This document shows positions 10,434 to 18,344 of a stretch of DNA of 32,662 nt, in pieces. Each line of letters begins with the position of its first letter. The first letter of the stretch is position 1. The notes under the pieces are model-generated. The model was not told the DNA's origin and made no database searches. It saw nothing but the letters and a program-made list of their open reading frames with translations. Origin of the DNA: Bacillota bacterium (GTDB taxonomy: Bacteria; Bacillota; Sulfobacillia; Sulfobacillales; Sulfobacillaceae). The position numbers were made by a program, and so were the translations under genes. The stretch covers positions 1 through 32,662 of the forward strand of contig JAKADO010000034.1 of NCBI GenBank assembly GCA_021820485.1, in the 5' to 3' direction.

Positions 10434-11149
10434 GGCGCCTCGTGATCCCATTTCTGCTTGCGGTTGCACTGGCATGGCTTCTCATCACTGGGGTCGCCGG
10501 CCTTTGGGGAGACACACGCATTGCCAGCGCTGCAAGCGCCGTGAATACCAAAATCGTCATCAATGTGGTCAAGCACCGGTTGTATCTCTATCGCAACAAT
10601 AAACTGTTTCAGGTGTATCCCGTGGCTGTCGGCGAGCCCCATACCCCTAGCCCCCGTGGGGAGTTCTATATTACCCAAAAAGCTGTCTGGGGTGACGGAT
10701 TTGGGACCCGCTGGATGCGCCTGTCTACGCCTTGGGGCATTTATGGCATCCACGGCACCAACAACCCGGGGTCGGTGGGTACGGTCGCTTCCCATGGCTG
10801 CTTTCGCATGTACAATCGCGACGTCGAGCAAGTGTACGCGCTGGTCAGTCTTCATACCCCGGTGATTATCGAAGGGATCACTCCCTACACCCGCATTAAG
10901 CGTCCCTTGAAGCTTCATGCGATTGGGCAGGACGTGGTGGAGCTTCAGCGATTGCTGCAATTGGCGCGCGTGTATCCCGGCACGCAATCCGGCGTCTTCA
11001 CTCCGGAGGTCGCGCAGGCGGTCAAGAAATTTCAGACCATGGTTGGCCTGGAACCGAGCGGTACGGCGACGCCTGCTACGGTAAAAAAGCTGCTTGAATA
11101 TACCCATCAAAGCGAATTGAAACCTGGCTATCTCTCCCGCTCGTCCTAA
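10430..11149 (+). CDS. L,D-transpeptidase (YkuD) with peptidoglycan-binding domain
   Basis: The 239-residue protein has an N-terminal signal sequence (about 1–37, ending near ASAASA). A YkuD domain follows, with KIVINVVKHRLYLYRNNKLFQVYPVAVG at its start and the catalytic segment IHGTNNPGSVGTVASHGCFRMYNRDVEQVY: His108, His122 and nucleophile Cys124. The C-terminus (about 165–222) is a PG_binding_1 domain. Such enzymes make 3-3 cross-links in peptidoglycan or attach ligands to it, outside the membrane. I chose the ATG in the ATGA overlap because GGGAGG lies before it and it exposes a normal signal peptide; a long in-frame extension upstream is a shadow of the previous gene. Confidence 0.9.
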   Translation: MRRLVIPFLLAVALAWLLITGVAGLWGDTRIASAASAVNTKIVINVVKHRLYLYRNNKLFQVYPVAVGEPHTPSPRGEFYITQKAVWGDGFGTRWMRLSTPWGIYGIHGTNNPGSVGTVASHGCFRMYNRDVEQVYALVSLHTPVIIEGITPYTRIKRPLKLHAIGQDVVELQRLLQLARVYPGTQSGVFTPEVAQAVKKFQTMVGLEPSGTATPATVKKLLEYTHQSELKPGYLSRSS

Positions 11150-11154
11150 TCCAA

Positions 11155-11183
11155 CTGGAGGGATTTGCCATACGCGGTATAAT
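11155..11183 (+). promoter_or_regulatory. probable promoter of the glutamate decarboxylase gene
   Basis: A perfect TATAAT (11178–11183) stands about 60 bases before the start codon. The matching -35 position (CTGGAG, 17-base spacer) is poor, so an activator or a different sigma factor may be needed. Transcription would start near 11190. Confidence 0.5.
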
Positions 11184-11189
11184 GGAGGC

Positions 11190-11216
11190 GTTCATCCGGT
11201 CGACATGAGGATGAAC
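11190..11216 (+). promoter_or_regulatory. hairpin at the 5' end of the gad leader
   Basis: GTTCATCC and GGATGAAC form a perfect 8-bp stem with an 11-base loop. The hairpin would start at or within a base or two of the predicted transcription start. No T tract follows, so it is not a terminator; it may protect the mRNA 5' end or bind a regulator. Confidence 0.45.
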
Positions 11217-11241
11217 CTGAATTCCATTAAGGAGGGATTTG

Positions 11242-12645
11242 ATGAGTTGGAGACCCCACCATTCGCACCCACACCGCTTGGACGAAATCAACATTAACCC
11301 GCTGTACGCTCGGCGCGGCGAGTCGTCCGTTCCGCGCTATCGGCTGCCAGAGCACGGTTTGCTCCCGGAAACCGCCTATCAAATTGTGCATGATGAAATT
11401 GCCTTGGACGGCAATGCACGCCTCAATTTGGCGACGTTCGTCGGAACCTGGATGGAGCCTGAGGCTCAGAAGCTCTACGCTGAGACAGCCGATAAAAATA
11501 TGATTGACAAGGACGAATATCCGCAAACCGCATCAATCGAGGACCGCTGCATTCGGATTATGGCAGACTTATGGAATGCCCCTGATTCCCACGAAGCGAT
11601 TGGCGTGTCCACGACGGGCTCATCCGAGGCTTGCATGCTCGGTGGACTTGCCTTGAAGCGCCGTTGGCAAAATCGGCGTCGTCAGGACGGCAAGTCGACC
11701 GAGCATCCTAACATCGTCTTCAGCTCAGCGGTGCAGGTGGTTTGGGAAAAGTTCGCGACCTATTTTGAAGTGGAGCCCCGCTACGTGAACGTGACGCCGG
11801 AAAGGCCGCATCTCACTCCGGAAGGGGTGCTGGAGGCGGTGGACGAGAATACCATAGGGGTTGTGCCGGTCATGGGCGTCACCTATACGGGCATTTATGA
11901 GCCTGTCGAGGCTATCTGCCAGGCGTTGGACCAATTCCAAGAGCGGACGGGCATCGATATTCCGGTCCATGTGGATGCGGCGTCCGGAGGCTTTATAGCG
12001 CCGTTCCTGCAGCCGGACTTGCTCTGGGACTTTCGATTGGCGCGAGTTCAGTCCATCAATGCCTCTGGACACAAGTACGGTCTCGTGTACCCGGGGCTCG
12101 GCTGGGCCATTTGGCGCCACCGCGACGCCTTGCCGAAGGAATTGGTATTCGAGGTCTCGTACCTTGGCGGGAGCATGCCGACGTTTGGGCTCAACTTCTC
12201 CCGTCCCGGAGCTCAGGTGTTGCTGCAGTATTACAACTTTCTTCGGCTGGGGCGCGAAGGCTACTATCAAGTGCAAAAGTCCTGCCAGGATGTGGCGCAT
12301 TTCTTAGCCGGTGCCATTGGCACAATGCCGATGTTTGAGCTCCTCAGTGACGGTTCCGACATTCCGGTATTCGCGTGGAAGAAGCGCGAACGCCCAGGCC
12401 AAAGCGACTGGACCCTGCATGATCTCTCGCACTTAATGCGGGAACGGGGATGGCAGGTTCCGGCCTATCCTCTCCCTCCCAACCAAGAGAGTGAGACCAT
12501 CATGCGGGTGGTGGTTCGCAACAGTTTCTCCCTGGACTTGGCGCATCTCTTTCTGGACGACCTCCAGCGTGCTGTGGATCACCTTGAGCGCTTGAGCTAC
12601 CCCTTGCCGCCGCAGTTGACAGTGCAGAAACCCTTCCACCACTAG
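11242..12645 (+). CDS. gad: glutamate decarboxylase (PLP-dependent)
   Basis: The 467-residue protein matches the usual length of bacterial GadA/GadB (466). Motifs include LNLATFVGTWMEPEA, STTGSSEACMLGGLALKRRW, the cofactor segment HVDAASGGFIAPF and the PLP-binding lysine Lys278 in SINASGHKYGLVYPGLGW. The enzyme converts glutamate to GABA and CO2 and consumes a proton in the cytoplasm; with a glutamate/GABA antiporter it gives acid resistance. No antiporter gene lies nearby, so import could be encoded elsewhere or the role could be metabolic. AAGGAGG stands 6 bases before the ATG. An in-frame TTG one codon earlier is also possible. Confidence 0.93.
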   Translation: MSWRPHHSHPHRLDEININPLYARRGESSVPRYRLPEHGLLPETAYQIVHDEIALDGNARLNLATFVGTWMEPEAQKLYAETADKNMIDKDEYPQTASIEDRCIRIMADLWNAPDSHEAIGVSTTGSSEACMLGGLALKRRWQNRRRQDGKSTEHPNIVFSSAVQVVWEKFATYFEVEPRYVNVTPERPHLTPEGVLEAVDENTIGVVPVMGVTYTGIYEPVEAICQALDQFQERTGIDIPVHVDAASGGFIAPFLQPDLLWDFRLARVQSINASGHKYGLVYPGLGWAIWRHRDALPKELVFEVSYLGGSMPTFGLNFSRPGAQVLLQYYNFLRLGREGYYQVQKSCQDVAHFLAGAIGTMPMFELLSDGSDIPVFAWKKRERPGQSDWTLHDLSHLMRERGWQVPAYPLPPNQESETIMRVVVRNSFSLDLAHLFLDDLQRAVDHLERLSYPLPPQLTVQKPFHH

Positions 12646-12652
12646 CCATTTC

Positions 12653-12684
12653 CCTGACGGGCTTCCGCTGCGAGGCCCGTCAGG
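12653..12684 (+). terminator. GC-rich hairpin after the glutamate decarboxylase gene (possible terminator)
   Basis: CCTGACGGGC and GCCCGTCAGG form a 10-bp stem around a 12-base loop, 8 bases after the stop codon. No T tract follows, so termination efficiency is doubtful, though the position is right. Confidence 0.5.
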
Positions 12685-12770
12685 ATGGTGGGGGGCCACC
12701 TGGGCCATGGTTATTTCCCGGGAAACTCTCGGTGCGAGTCGAGGAACACAAATGATGCGGGAGGAGTCAC

Positions 12771-13658
12771 GTGACGGAAGTTTGGGAACCCCTGAAGGTG
12801 GACACGCCTCGGGGAACCTTTGAAGTATTCAGGAACGGCGATGGGAAGCCCTTATGCGTGACCCATCTCTATTCTGCGTTCAACCAAACTGGGGATCACT
12901 TCGCCCATGCCTTTCTCAGCTGGCGGACCGTATATCTGGTGAATCTTCGCGATGCGGGCAATTCGCCTCGGGTCCGGCACCAGACAGAACTCAGCATGGA
13001 TATGGCGGTGGATGATTTGGACGCCATCCGCGCTGCGCTGGGGGTGGCGGCATGGGATTATGCGGGCCATTCCACCGGCGGAATGCTGGGGCTGAAATAT
13101 GCCCTGGCGCATCCGGAGTCCCTAGGCGCCCTCATTGTGGCGGGGGCCGCTGCATCGCACCATTACAATCAGCGGAAGGATTGCATATACCATCCGGACC
13201 ATCCGCAATTTGGCCGGATGCAGCAACTGCTGGAACAGCTGAAGGACCCCAGGCTGCCAGACACCAAGCGGCAACGGCTGACCCGCCAGCGTACGGAACT
13301 GTCCCTCTATCAACCGGAACACTATGACCGGTATTTTGACGGTCGAGTGACCAAGCGCCTGGCGCCATCTCGGCTGGAATACTTCAGCGCGTGGGATTTT
13401 TCGGCATTCGACGTGCGGACGCGCCTGGCCAACATCCATCTTCCTGTCTTAGTGGCATGCGGTCGGCATGATGTCCAATGCCCCTTCTGGTGCTCGGAGG
13501 AGATGCATCAACTCATACCTGGCTCCTATCTTGCGGAGTTCGCCTCAAGCAACCATTACCCGTTCTTGGAAGAACCCGACAAATTTCAGCGGGTGGTGGA
13601 GGCACTTCTGCACACACGGGATGCTGAGGACCTCCGGCTTTCGTCCCACGGGGAATGA
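12771..13658 (+). CDS. alpha/beta-hydrolase, proline-iminopeptidase-like
   Basis: The 295-residue protein has the alpha/beta-hydrolase fold with nucleophile Ser101 in GHSTGG, acid Asp234 in CGRHDVQCP and His262 in SSNHYPFLEEP, so the triad is complete. The region between (about 130–195) is a helical, basic lid. The overall pattern, including the ending that binds the lid to the core, resembles proline iminopeptidases and related ester or amide hydrolases; the substrate is not clear. The GTG start has GGGAGGAG 4 bases upstream. It follows the gad gene by 125 bases, so joint transcription is possible but not obvious. Confidence 0.8.
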   Translation: MTEVWEPLKVDTPRGTFEVFRNGDGKPLCVTHLYSAFNQTGDHFAHAFLSWRTVYLVNLRDAGNSPRVRHQTELSMDMAVDDLDAIRAALGVAAWDYAGHSTGGMLGLKYALAHPESLGALIVAGAAASHHYNQRKDCIYHPDHPQFGRMQQLLEQLKDPRLPDTKRQRLTRQRTELSLYQPEHYDRYFDGRVTKRLAPSRLEYFSAWDFSAFDVRTRLANIHLPVLVACGRHDVQCPFWCSEEMHQLIPGSYLAEFASSNHYPFLEEPDKFQRVVEALLHTRDAEDLRLSSHGE

Positions 13659-13733
13659 CGTCATCGCACCGATGCGGACTTCGGAGTCTGAAGCCATGAT
13701 GGTCGGGACCGATCCGGCGGCTGACCGGCCGGG

Positions 13734-15281
13734 TCATTTGAATCGGTCCAACGTTCGGCGCCCTCGCCTGAGATAACGGAAGATGGCTAATAAAAGCGTA
13801 ATGACAAACGCGACCATGCCGAGGACAACCGCCAAGGAGCGCAAGGGAAAATGGCTGAAGTTAATCCAGCGATTGAGGATGGGAATGTCGGGAATGGCGT
13901 ACAGCAACAGGGTCACCGGCAAAAAGATTAAGGTGACCAGCCCAAACAACTGCATGTTGCGCGAATCACGCCGCACCGCCTTGTCACGCAGTTCATTCTC
14001 CCGCTCGCGCTCCAAGTCAGCCAGGTAATTGTCAATATCGTGCACTTCTTCCTTGAGGTCATTGTACATCCGCACCACATGGAATTCATGCTGCCACCGC
14101 TGATAGATATGGTTGCGTTCTTCGCTCACGGAGGCCTGGCTGAAGTAGCATCGGGACGTGAAGTCATAAATCTCTTCCCTCAGCTTGCGCAGCTCCGCCC
14201 CGCGTTCGCGTGAGAGTCCTGCGTGGGCTGCGGCCATGGCGTAGCGCAGGATGCTCAATCGCTGATGAAACGGTATCAGCATCATGTAGAAATAGCTGGT
14301 GCGGAATGATTCCATGGCTCGGGCCGGGCTGCCCGAGAAATGGTGCAATCCATTGTCATAGGCCAGGATAAACCCGCCATCCAAGCTTTGGCTATGAATG
14401 ACATTATGATACGGCATATAGTGGTGGCTGGAATCCTCCAAGTGAATTTGGGAGAAGGTACTGATGTTGTTTGGTGTAAAGGTTTTGCGAAGAATGGTCA
14501 GGTGGTGCTGGGCAAATTCAAAGAACTGCTCGTCCAGAGTCTCTGTATTGGCGCGATCCGAGGGTCTAAGCAAAAGCGCCCCATAAATGGGCAAGAATCG
14601 GTCTGCCATGGGAGTCAGCATAAGCAGGCTGTCGGGGCTGTAGAAACTGGCCAATAAGTCGTCAATCAGCTCGCGCATGGTCAATTGCTGCCGTTCGCGG
14701 CAAATGTTGGCGATGCTGAAGTGATTGGGGTGCCGTGCCCAATTGTCTTGATCCACCAGTTGAAAGGGCGTGTCCCGAACCAGGGAGGCCAATTGCGCGT
14801 TCACCCACTCCACGTCCTCGATTGTCAGGGATGAAGGAGGTTCGGCCACGGGACGAACATCGATGGCCAAGCATGCCACACCGTTAAAGAAGACATGCAG
14901 CACAATGTCGGTAATGTGAAATGCCAGGGGCCGCCCGCTATGAGAAGAAAACACGAATAGGGCGTTCGGGTCGACACTGGCGCTCGACATTTCAAAACGT
15001 TGATGATTGGTGGGCAGTTGAAGATATTCCTTGACGTAGGGAAGCATGTTTTCCAGCTCGCGCGGTTGGAATGCGGTCTCCACCCAGACGTCCGGATGTT
15101 TCGGGTCGGCAACCAGCGCTTCCGCAAAATCCTGGCCACACGAGTGGATATGGGGCTTGAGGCGATGGGTGAACAAAAAAGGATATAAAAATTTGGACCA
15201 CGTTTCCGCAATCTCCCACTCGGCGGAGTTCTTTTTGTCATGTTGCGCGCGGTTGATGGTCACGGTGGAATCTTGGTTCAA
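13734..15281 (-). CDS. CorA-like two-TM membrane protein lacking the GMN motif
   Basis: The 515-residue protein ends like the CorA/MIT family: a long charged helix (about 330–440, with EVHDIDNYLADLERERENELRDKAVRRDSRNMQL), then TM1 (about 443–461, TLIFLPVTLLLY), a short loop and TM2 (about 480–501), then a basic tail. In CorA the first helix ends in the selectivity motif YGMN; here the aligned residues are Tyr461-Ala-Ile-Pro464, so the magnesium filter is absent. The first 250 residues are unlike anything I recognise. The start is a TTG 8 bases after AAGGAGG; a TAGAAT-like -10 lies at 15311–15316 on this strand. Channel or transporter activity is uncertain. Confidence 0.65.
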   Translation of the reverse strand: MNQDSTVTINRAQHDKKNSAEWEIAETWSKFLYPFLFTHRLKPHIHSCGQDFAEALVADPKHPDVWVETAFQPRELENMLPYVKEYLQLPTNHQRFEMSSASVDPNALFVFSSHSGRPLAFHITDIVLHVFFNGVACLAIDVRPVAEPPSSLTIEDVEWVNAQLASLVRDTPFQLVDQDNWARHPNHFSIANICRERQQLTMRELIDDLLASFYSPDSLLMLTPMADRFLPIYGALLLRPSDRANTETLDEQFFEFAQHHLTILRKTFTPNNISTFSQIHLEDSSHHYMPYHNVIHSQSLDGGFILAYDNGLHHFSGSPARAMESFRTSYFYMMLIPFHQRLSILRYAMAAAHAGLSRERGAELRKLREEIYDFTSRCYFSQASVSEERNHIYQRWQHEFHVVRMYNDLKEEVHDIDNYLADLERERENELRDKAVRRDSRNMQLFGLVTLIFLPVTLLLYAIPDIPILNRWINFSHFPLRSLAVVLGMVAFVITLLLAIFRYLRRGRRTLDRFK

Positions 15282-15392
15282 CGCTGTCGCCTCCTTCCCA
15301 AGTTTCCTTCATTCTAGCCGCAAAATAGACGACAAGAAAACGAGCCCATGGCGAATGGTGTTCAAGATGGCTTCAGTGGCAGGCATTTACTC

Positions 15393-15422
15393 TTGAACCG
15401 CATCAGAAGGTCATAGTATAAT
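15393..15422 (+). promoter_or_regulatory. promoter of tRNA-Thr
   Basis: TTGAAC (15393–15398) and a perfect TATAAT (15417–15422) are separated by 18 bases. The predicted start lies about 5 bases before the tRNA. No terminator follows the tRNA, so the transcript may continue into the gene run behind it. Confidence 0.8.
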
Positions 15423-15433
15423 GCAAGTCGATT

Positions 15434-15509
<76 letters not shown>

Positions 15510-15551
15510 TTTTATATTGTTGGAGATTACCCACGTTCGTTGGAGAACGAG

Positions 15552-15584
15552 ATGATGTTGATCATGACGGGCACGAAGCAATGA
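15552..15584 (+). CDS. possible 10-codon leader ORF coupled to the next gene
   Basis: An ATG 8 bases after a TTGGAGA ribosome binding site opens a 10-codon frame (MMLIMTGTKQ). Its TGA overlaps the ATG of the glycerate-kinase homologue as ATGA. The downstream gene has only a weak ribosome binding site of its own, so this mini-ORF could deliver ribosomes to it. It may also be chance. Confidence 0.35.
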   Translation: MMLIMTGTKQ

Positions 15585-16690
15585 CACAAATTTTAGTAGC
15601 GCCCGAACGATTTTTCCCCACCATGAAAGCTCAAGCCGTTGCCCAAGCGATGGCGCGCGGTTTACAGCGAGTATCTCCCCAATTTGAAGTCCTGATGTAT
15701 CCCTTGGCTAGCGGTGGTTCGGGCACGACGGATCTGGCCGCCCGTGCCGCAAAAGGCCGTGTTCACCATGAATCCATCACCCTGCCCAATCGTCACGTGC
15801 GCGAGGTCAAATGGGGCCTATTGCCGGACGGCACAGCCATTTTTGACGCCAAAGACGCGCTGGGTAACCCCGATGGCCCAAGCCAGCTTCAGCATACATA
15901 TACTGACAGTGCCCCCTTGGCGCTGATGATCCATCGTCTGATTCGGCATCGGCCGCGTCGCATTGCCGTTGCCTTGGGCGACGTATTGGCTGTTGACGGC
16001 GGGATGGGACTTTTGCAAATGTTTGGCGTACAACCCTTTGACGCGGGCAGTCAACCATTAAATTCTGGTTTGCGCCAGTTGCTGCGACTGGATTACATCG
16101 ATTTTTCCGGCTTGCAACCGCCGTCCATCCCGTTGTTGGCCCTGACCGACCAGATGACCAATTGGGATATGCGTGTCCAACAAGAGGATTTTCGACTAGA
16201 CTTGATTCATGGAGGACTGCAAACGGCAGCCATGCGGTTTGTGGACTCGCTGGCGGAGCATGTCGCGTTGCCACTCCGGGAACTCCCCGGTACGGGCGTG
16301 GGTGGAGGCTTGGGGATGGCGCTCGCATTTTTGGGAGCGCAATTCCAATTGGGCGCCGAGTACTTGACGGCTCTTGGCACCTTGCGTGAGACGGTCTGGA
16401 ATGTGGACTGGGTGCTCACGGGAAGCGCCGAACTCAGTCGTCAGTCGGACTATCAAACCGTAGGTTTCGTCGCGGGGTTGGCCCGCGACGCCGGCGTGCC
16501 AGCGATCGCACTCACCATCGACATGCGCCCTGATTGCACTCACCTCTATGACTCTGGGTTAACCGGACTGTATTCCATTTTGGACCGGCCGCGCACCGCG
16601 AAAGAGGTGCATCGCATGTTGCCGGCATTGATTGAAAAAGCTGCCTATCGCACGGGGATCTGGATGCAGGCGCTGTCTGACCCGTCTTAG
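15581..16690 (+). CDS. glycerate-kinase (GarK/GlxK family) homologue with altered signature motifs
   Basis: The 369-residue protein follows the layout of glycerate 2-kinases of the GarK/GlxK type: MTQILVAPERFFPTMKAQAVAQAMARGLQ at the start, VDGGMGLLQMFGV in the middle and PGTGVGGGLGMALAFLGA later. Several family signatures differ. DGGEG is SGGSG (44–48), GGSATNDGG is GDVLAVDGG (133–141), the GPQKGA segment seems deleted and TGEGRIDxQ is TGSAELSRQ (280–288). It may therefore act on another substrate or lack kinase activity. It is the first gene of a tight run with PaaG-, PaaH- and PaaJ-like genes, 23 bases before the isomerase gene, which is an unusual partner for glycerate metabolism. The family assignment is fairly safe; the activity is not. 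Confidence 0.72.
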   Translation: MTQILVAPERFFPTMKAQAVAQAMARGLQRVSPQFEVLMYPLASGGSGTTDLAARAAKGRVHHESITLPNRHVREVKWGLLPDGTAIFDAKDALGNPDGPSQLQHTYTDSAPLALMIHRLIRHRPRRIAVALGDVLAVDGGMGLLQMFGVQPFDAGSQPLNSGLRQLLRLDYIDFSGLQPPSIPLLALTDQMTNWDMRVQQEDFRLDLIHGGLQTAAMRFVDSLAEHVALPLRELPGTGVGGGLGMALAFLGAQFQLGAEYLTALGTLRETVWNVDWVLTGSAELSRQSDYQTVGFVAGLARDAGVPAIALTIDMRPDCTHLYDSGLTGLYSILDRPRTAKEVHRMLPALIEKAAYRTGIWMQALSDPS

Positions 16691-16713
16691 GCGGACAGAA
16701 AGGTAGGACAGAG

Positions 16714-17502
16714 ATGGACTCATATCAATGGTTGGAGCTTGAGGTGGCCGAGCGCGTCGCCACGATTGCGCTCAACCGTCCGGAAACGTTGAACGCCCTC
16801 ACCGATGGCCTGCTGAAGGAACTGACAGACGCCGTCAAAAGTGTGGAGAAAAACCCTGAGGTGCGGGTCCTGGTGCTGACCGGCCGGGGACGTGGCTTTT
16901 GCTCCGGGCAAGACCTCAAATCGTTCCAAGACTCCGCCGGTGAACGGGATATCGGCGCTCACCTTGACCAATTCTACCATCCCCTCATACGTAAGCTGGC
17001 CACGCTCGAGAAACCCACCATTGCCATGATTAATGGGGTGGTGGCAGGTGCTGGGATGTCGTTGGCGCTGGCCTGCGATTTGCGGGTTGCCGCGGAAGGC
17101 GCCAGATTCTCTCAAGCTTTTGTCCGCATCGGACTGGTTCCCGACTCGGGATCCACCTATTTCCTGCCTCGCCTGATTGGCTATTCTCGAGCGCTCGAGA
17201 TGGCCATGACCGGTATGATGGTGGATGACCAAACCGCCTTGAATTGGGGGCTCATCAACCGATTGGTTCCCAAAGAGCAACTCGAGCAAGAAACATATTC
17301 CTTGGCGCGGAGTCTGGCGTCAGGACCACCCTTGGCCTTGGGCATGATTAAGCGCGGCATCGCTTGGGGCGCCTCCCATGACCTCAATGACGCCATGGAA
17401 CGCGAAAAGGACTTTCAAATCGAAGCGGCGCGTACTGAAGATCACGCCGAAGCGGTGAAAGCCTTCTTCACCAAACAAGTTCCTCAGTTCCGGGGGCGCT
17501 GA
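16714..17502 (+). CDS. paaG: enoyl-CoA hydratase/isomerase, PaaG-like
   Basis: The 262-residue crotonase-fold protein has both oxyanion-hole segments (GFCSGQDL at 61–68 and AGAGMS at 111–116). It also has the PaaG-type catalytic segment IGLVPDSGSTYFLPRLIG with Asp144 in place of the two glutamates of true hydratases. PaaG converts ring 1,2-epoxyphenylacetyl-CoA to an oxepin-CoA and also shifts double bonds of unsaturated CoA esters later in that route. AAGGTAGGA precedes the ATG. It lies directly before dehydrogenase and thiolase genes of the same route. A general double-bond isomerase in beta-oxidation is the main alternative. Confidence 0.75.
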   Translation: MDSYQWLELEVAERVATIALNRPETLNALTDGLLKELTDAVKSVEKNPEVRVLVLTGRGRGFCSGQDLKSFQDSAGERDIGAHLDQFYHPLIRKLATLEKPTIAMINGVVAGAGMSLALACDLRVAAEGARFSQAFVRIGLVPDSGSTYFLPRLIGYSRALEMAMTGMMVDDQTALNWGLINRLVPKEQLEQETYSLARSLASGPPLALGMIKRGIAWGASHDLNDAMEREKDFQIEAARTEDHAEAVKAFFTKQVPQFRGR

Positions 17503-17504
17503 GG

Positions 17505-18344
17505 ATGACCATTGTGGTGCTTGGATCGGGCACGATGGGCGCTGGCATTGCGGAGGTTGCGATTATTCAAGGTCAGCATGTGGTGCTGACCGATCCTGAT
17601 CCTGCGGCTCGGCAGCGAGCTTACCAACGCATACAAAAGAGCCTTCAGCGCGGAATTGAGAAAGGCCGCCTCGCGGAGCCGCTGGCGACCTATATCAGCC
17701 GCTTGGCGCTCGCGGACTCGGGTCCCACACAGGACGTCGATTGGGTGATTGAGGCTGCACCGGAACAGCTGGCCTTGAAGCAGCGCATTTTTGAAGATCT
17801 CGACCAACGGTATGGGGAATCGGTCTGGCTTGCCAGCAACACGTCCTCAATCGCCATCAGTCGGCTTCAGGCCCGGGCCGCCCGATTTCCCGAACGCATT
17901 GGCGGTTTGCATTTCTTTAATCCTGTCCCACGCATGGCTCTGGTGGAGATTATCCGCGGATTGGACACGTCCGACGCCTATCTGGCCTCTGCGCGTGAAC
18001 TCACACGCCGATTGGGGAAGACCGGCGTGGTTGTCCCGGACCGGCCGGGATTTTTGGTCAATCGGGTAGCCCGCCCGTACTACTTGGAAGCCCTGCGCAT
18101 GGCAGATGAGGGTGTGGCGACGTTTGCGGTGGTGGACGACGTCATGGAAGGCGCTGGATTTCCTATGGGACCCTTCCGAGTCATGGATTTGGTCGGCATT
18201 GATGTCAATCTTTCGGTGACAAAGTCTGTGTACGAGCAGACCTATTGGGATGAGCGATATCGCCCCCATCCTTGGCAGGAGCAGCTCGTGGAACGCGGCA
18301 CCTGGGGTCGAAAGAGCGGGCGGGGGTTCTATCGCTATGAGTAA
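17505..18344 (+). CDS. 3-hydroxyacyl-CoA dehydrogenase, PaaH N-terminal half
   Basis: The 279-residue protein has the NAD-binding GSGTMG (8–13), Glu83 in IEAAPE, Ser114 and Asn112 in SNTSSI, His136 in GLHFFNPVPRMALVEII and a complete first C-terminal domain (DRPGFLVNRV…GAGFPMGPFRVMDLVGID) ending in SGRGFYRY. This covers a full short-type 3-hydroxyacyl-CoA dehydrogenase, which oxidises 3-hydroxyacyl-CoA (in paa routes 3-hydroxyadipyl-CoA) with NAD. It also matches the first half of the two-domain PaaH. Only two bases separate it from the paaG-like stop, and it overlaps the next gene by eight bases. Confidence 0.87.
   Translation: MTIVVLGSGTMGAGIAEVAIIQGQHVVLTDPDPAARQRAYQRIQKSLQRGIEKGRLAEPLATYISRLALADSGPTQDVDWVIEAAPEQLALKQRIFEDLDQRYGESVWLASNTSSIAISRLQARAARFPERIGGLHFFNPVPRMALVEIIRGLDTSDAYLASARELTRRLGKTGVVVPDRPGFLVNRVARPYYLEALRMADEGVATFAVVDDVMEGAGFPMGPFRVMDLVGIDVNLSVTKSVYEQTYWDERYRPHPWQEQLVERGTWGRKSGRGFYRYE

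Noticed and set aside
10217..11110. 297-codon minus-strand frame over the L,D-transpeptidase
   Set aside because: The plus strand encodes a complete YkuD protein with catalytic Cys; the antisense frame shows no fold or motif.
13656..13663. TGACGTCA palindrome at the end of the hydrolase gene
   Set aside because: It is only 8 bases, includes the stop codon of the gene and lies between convergent genes, so chance is the simplest reading.
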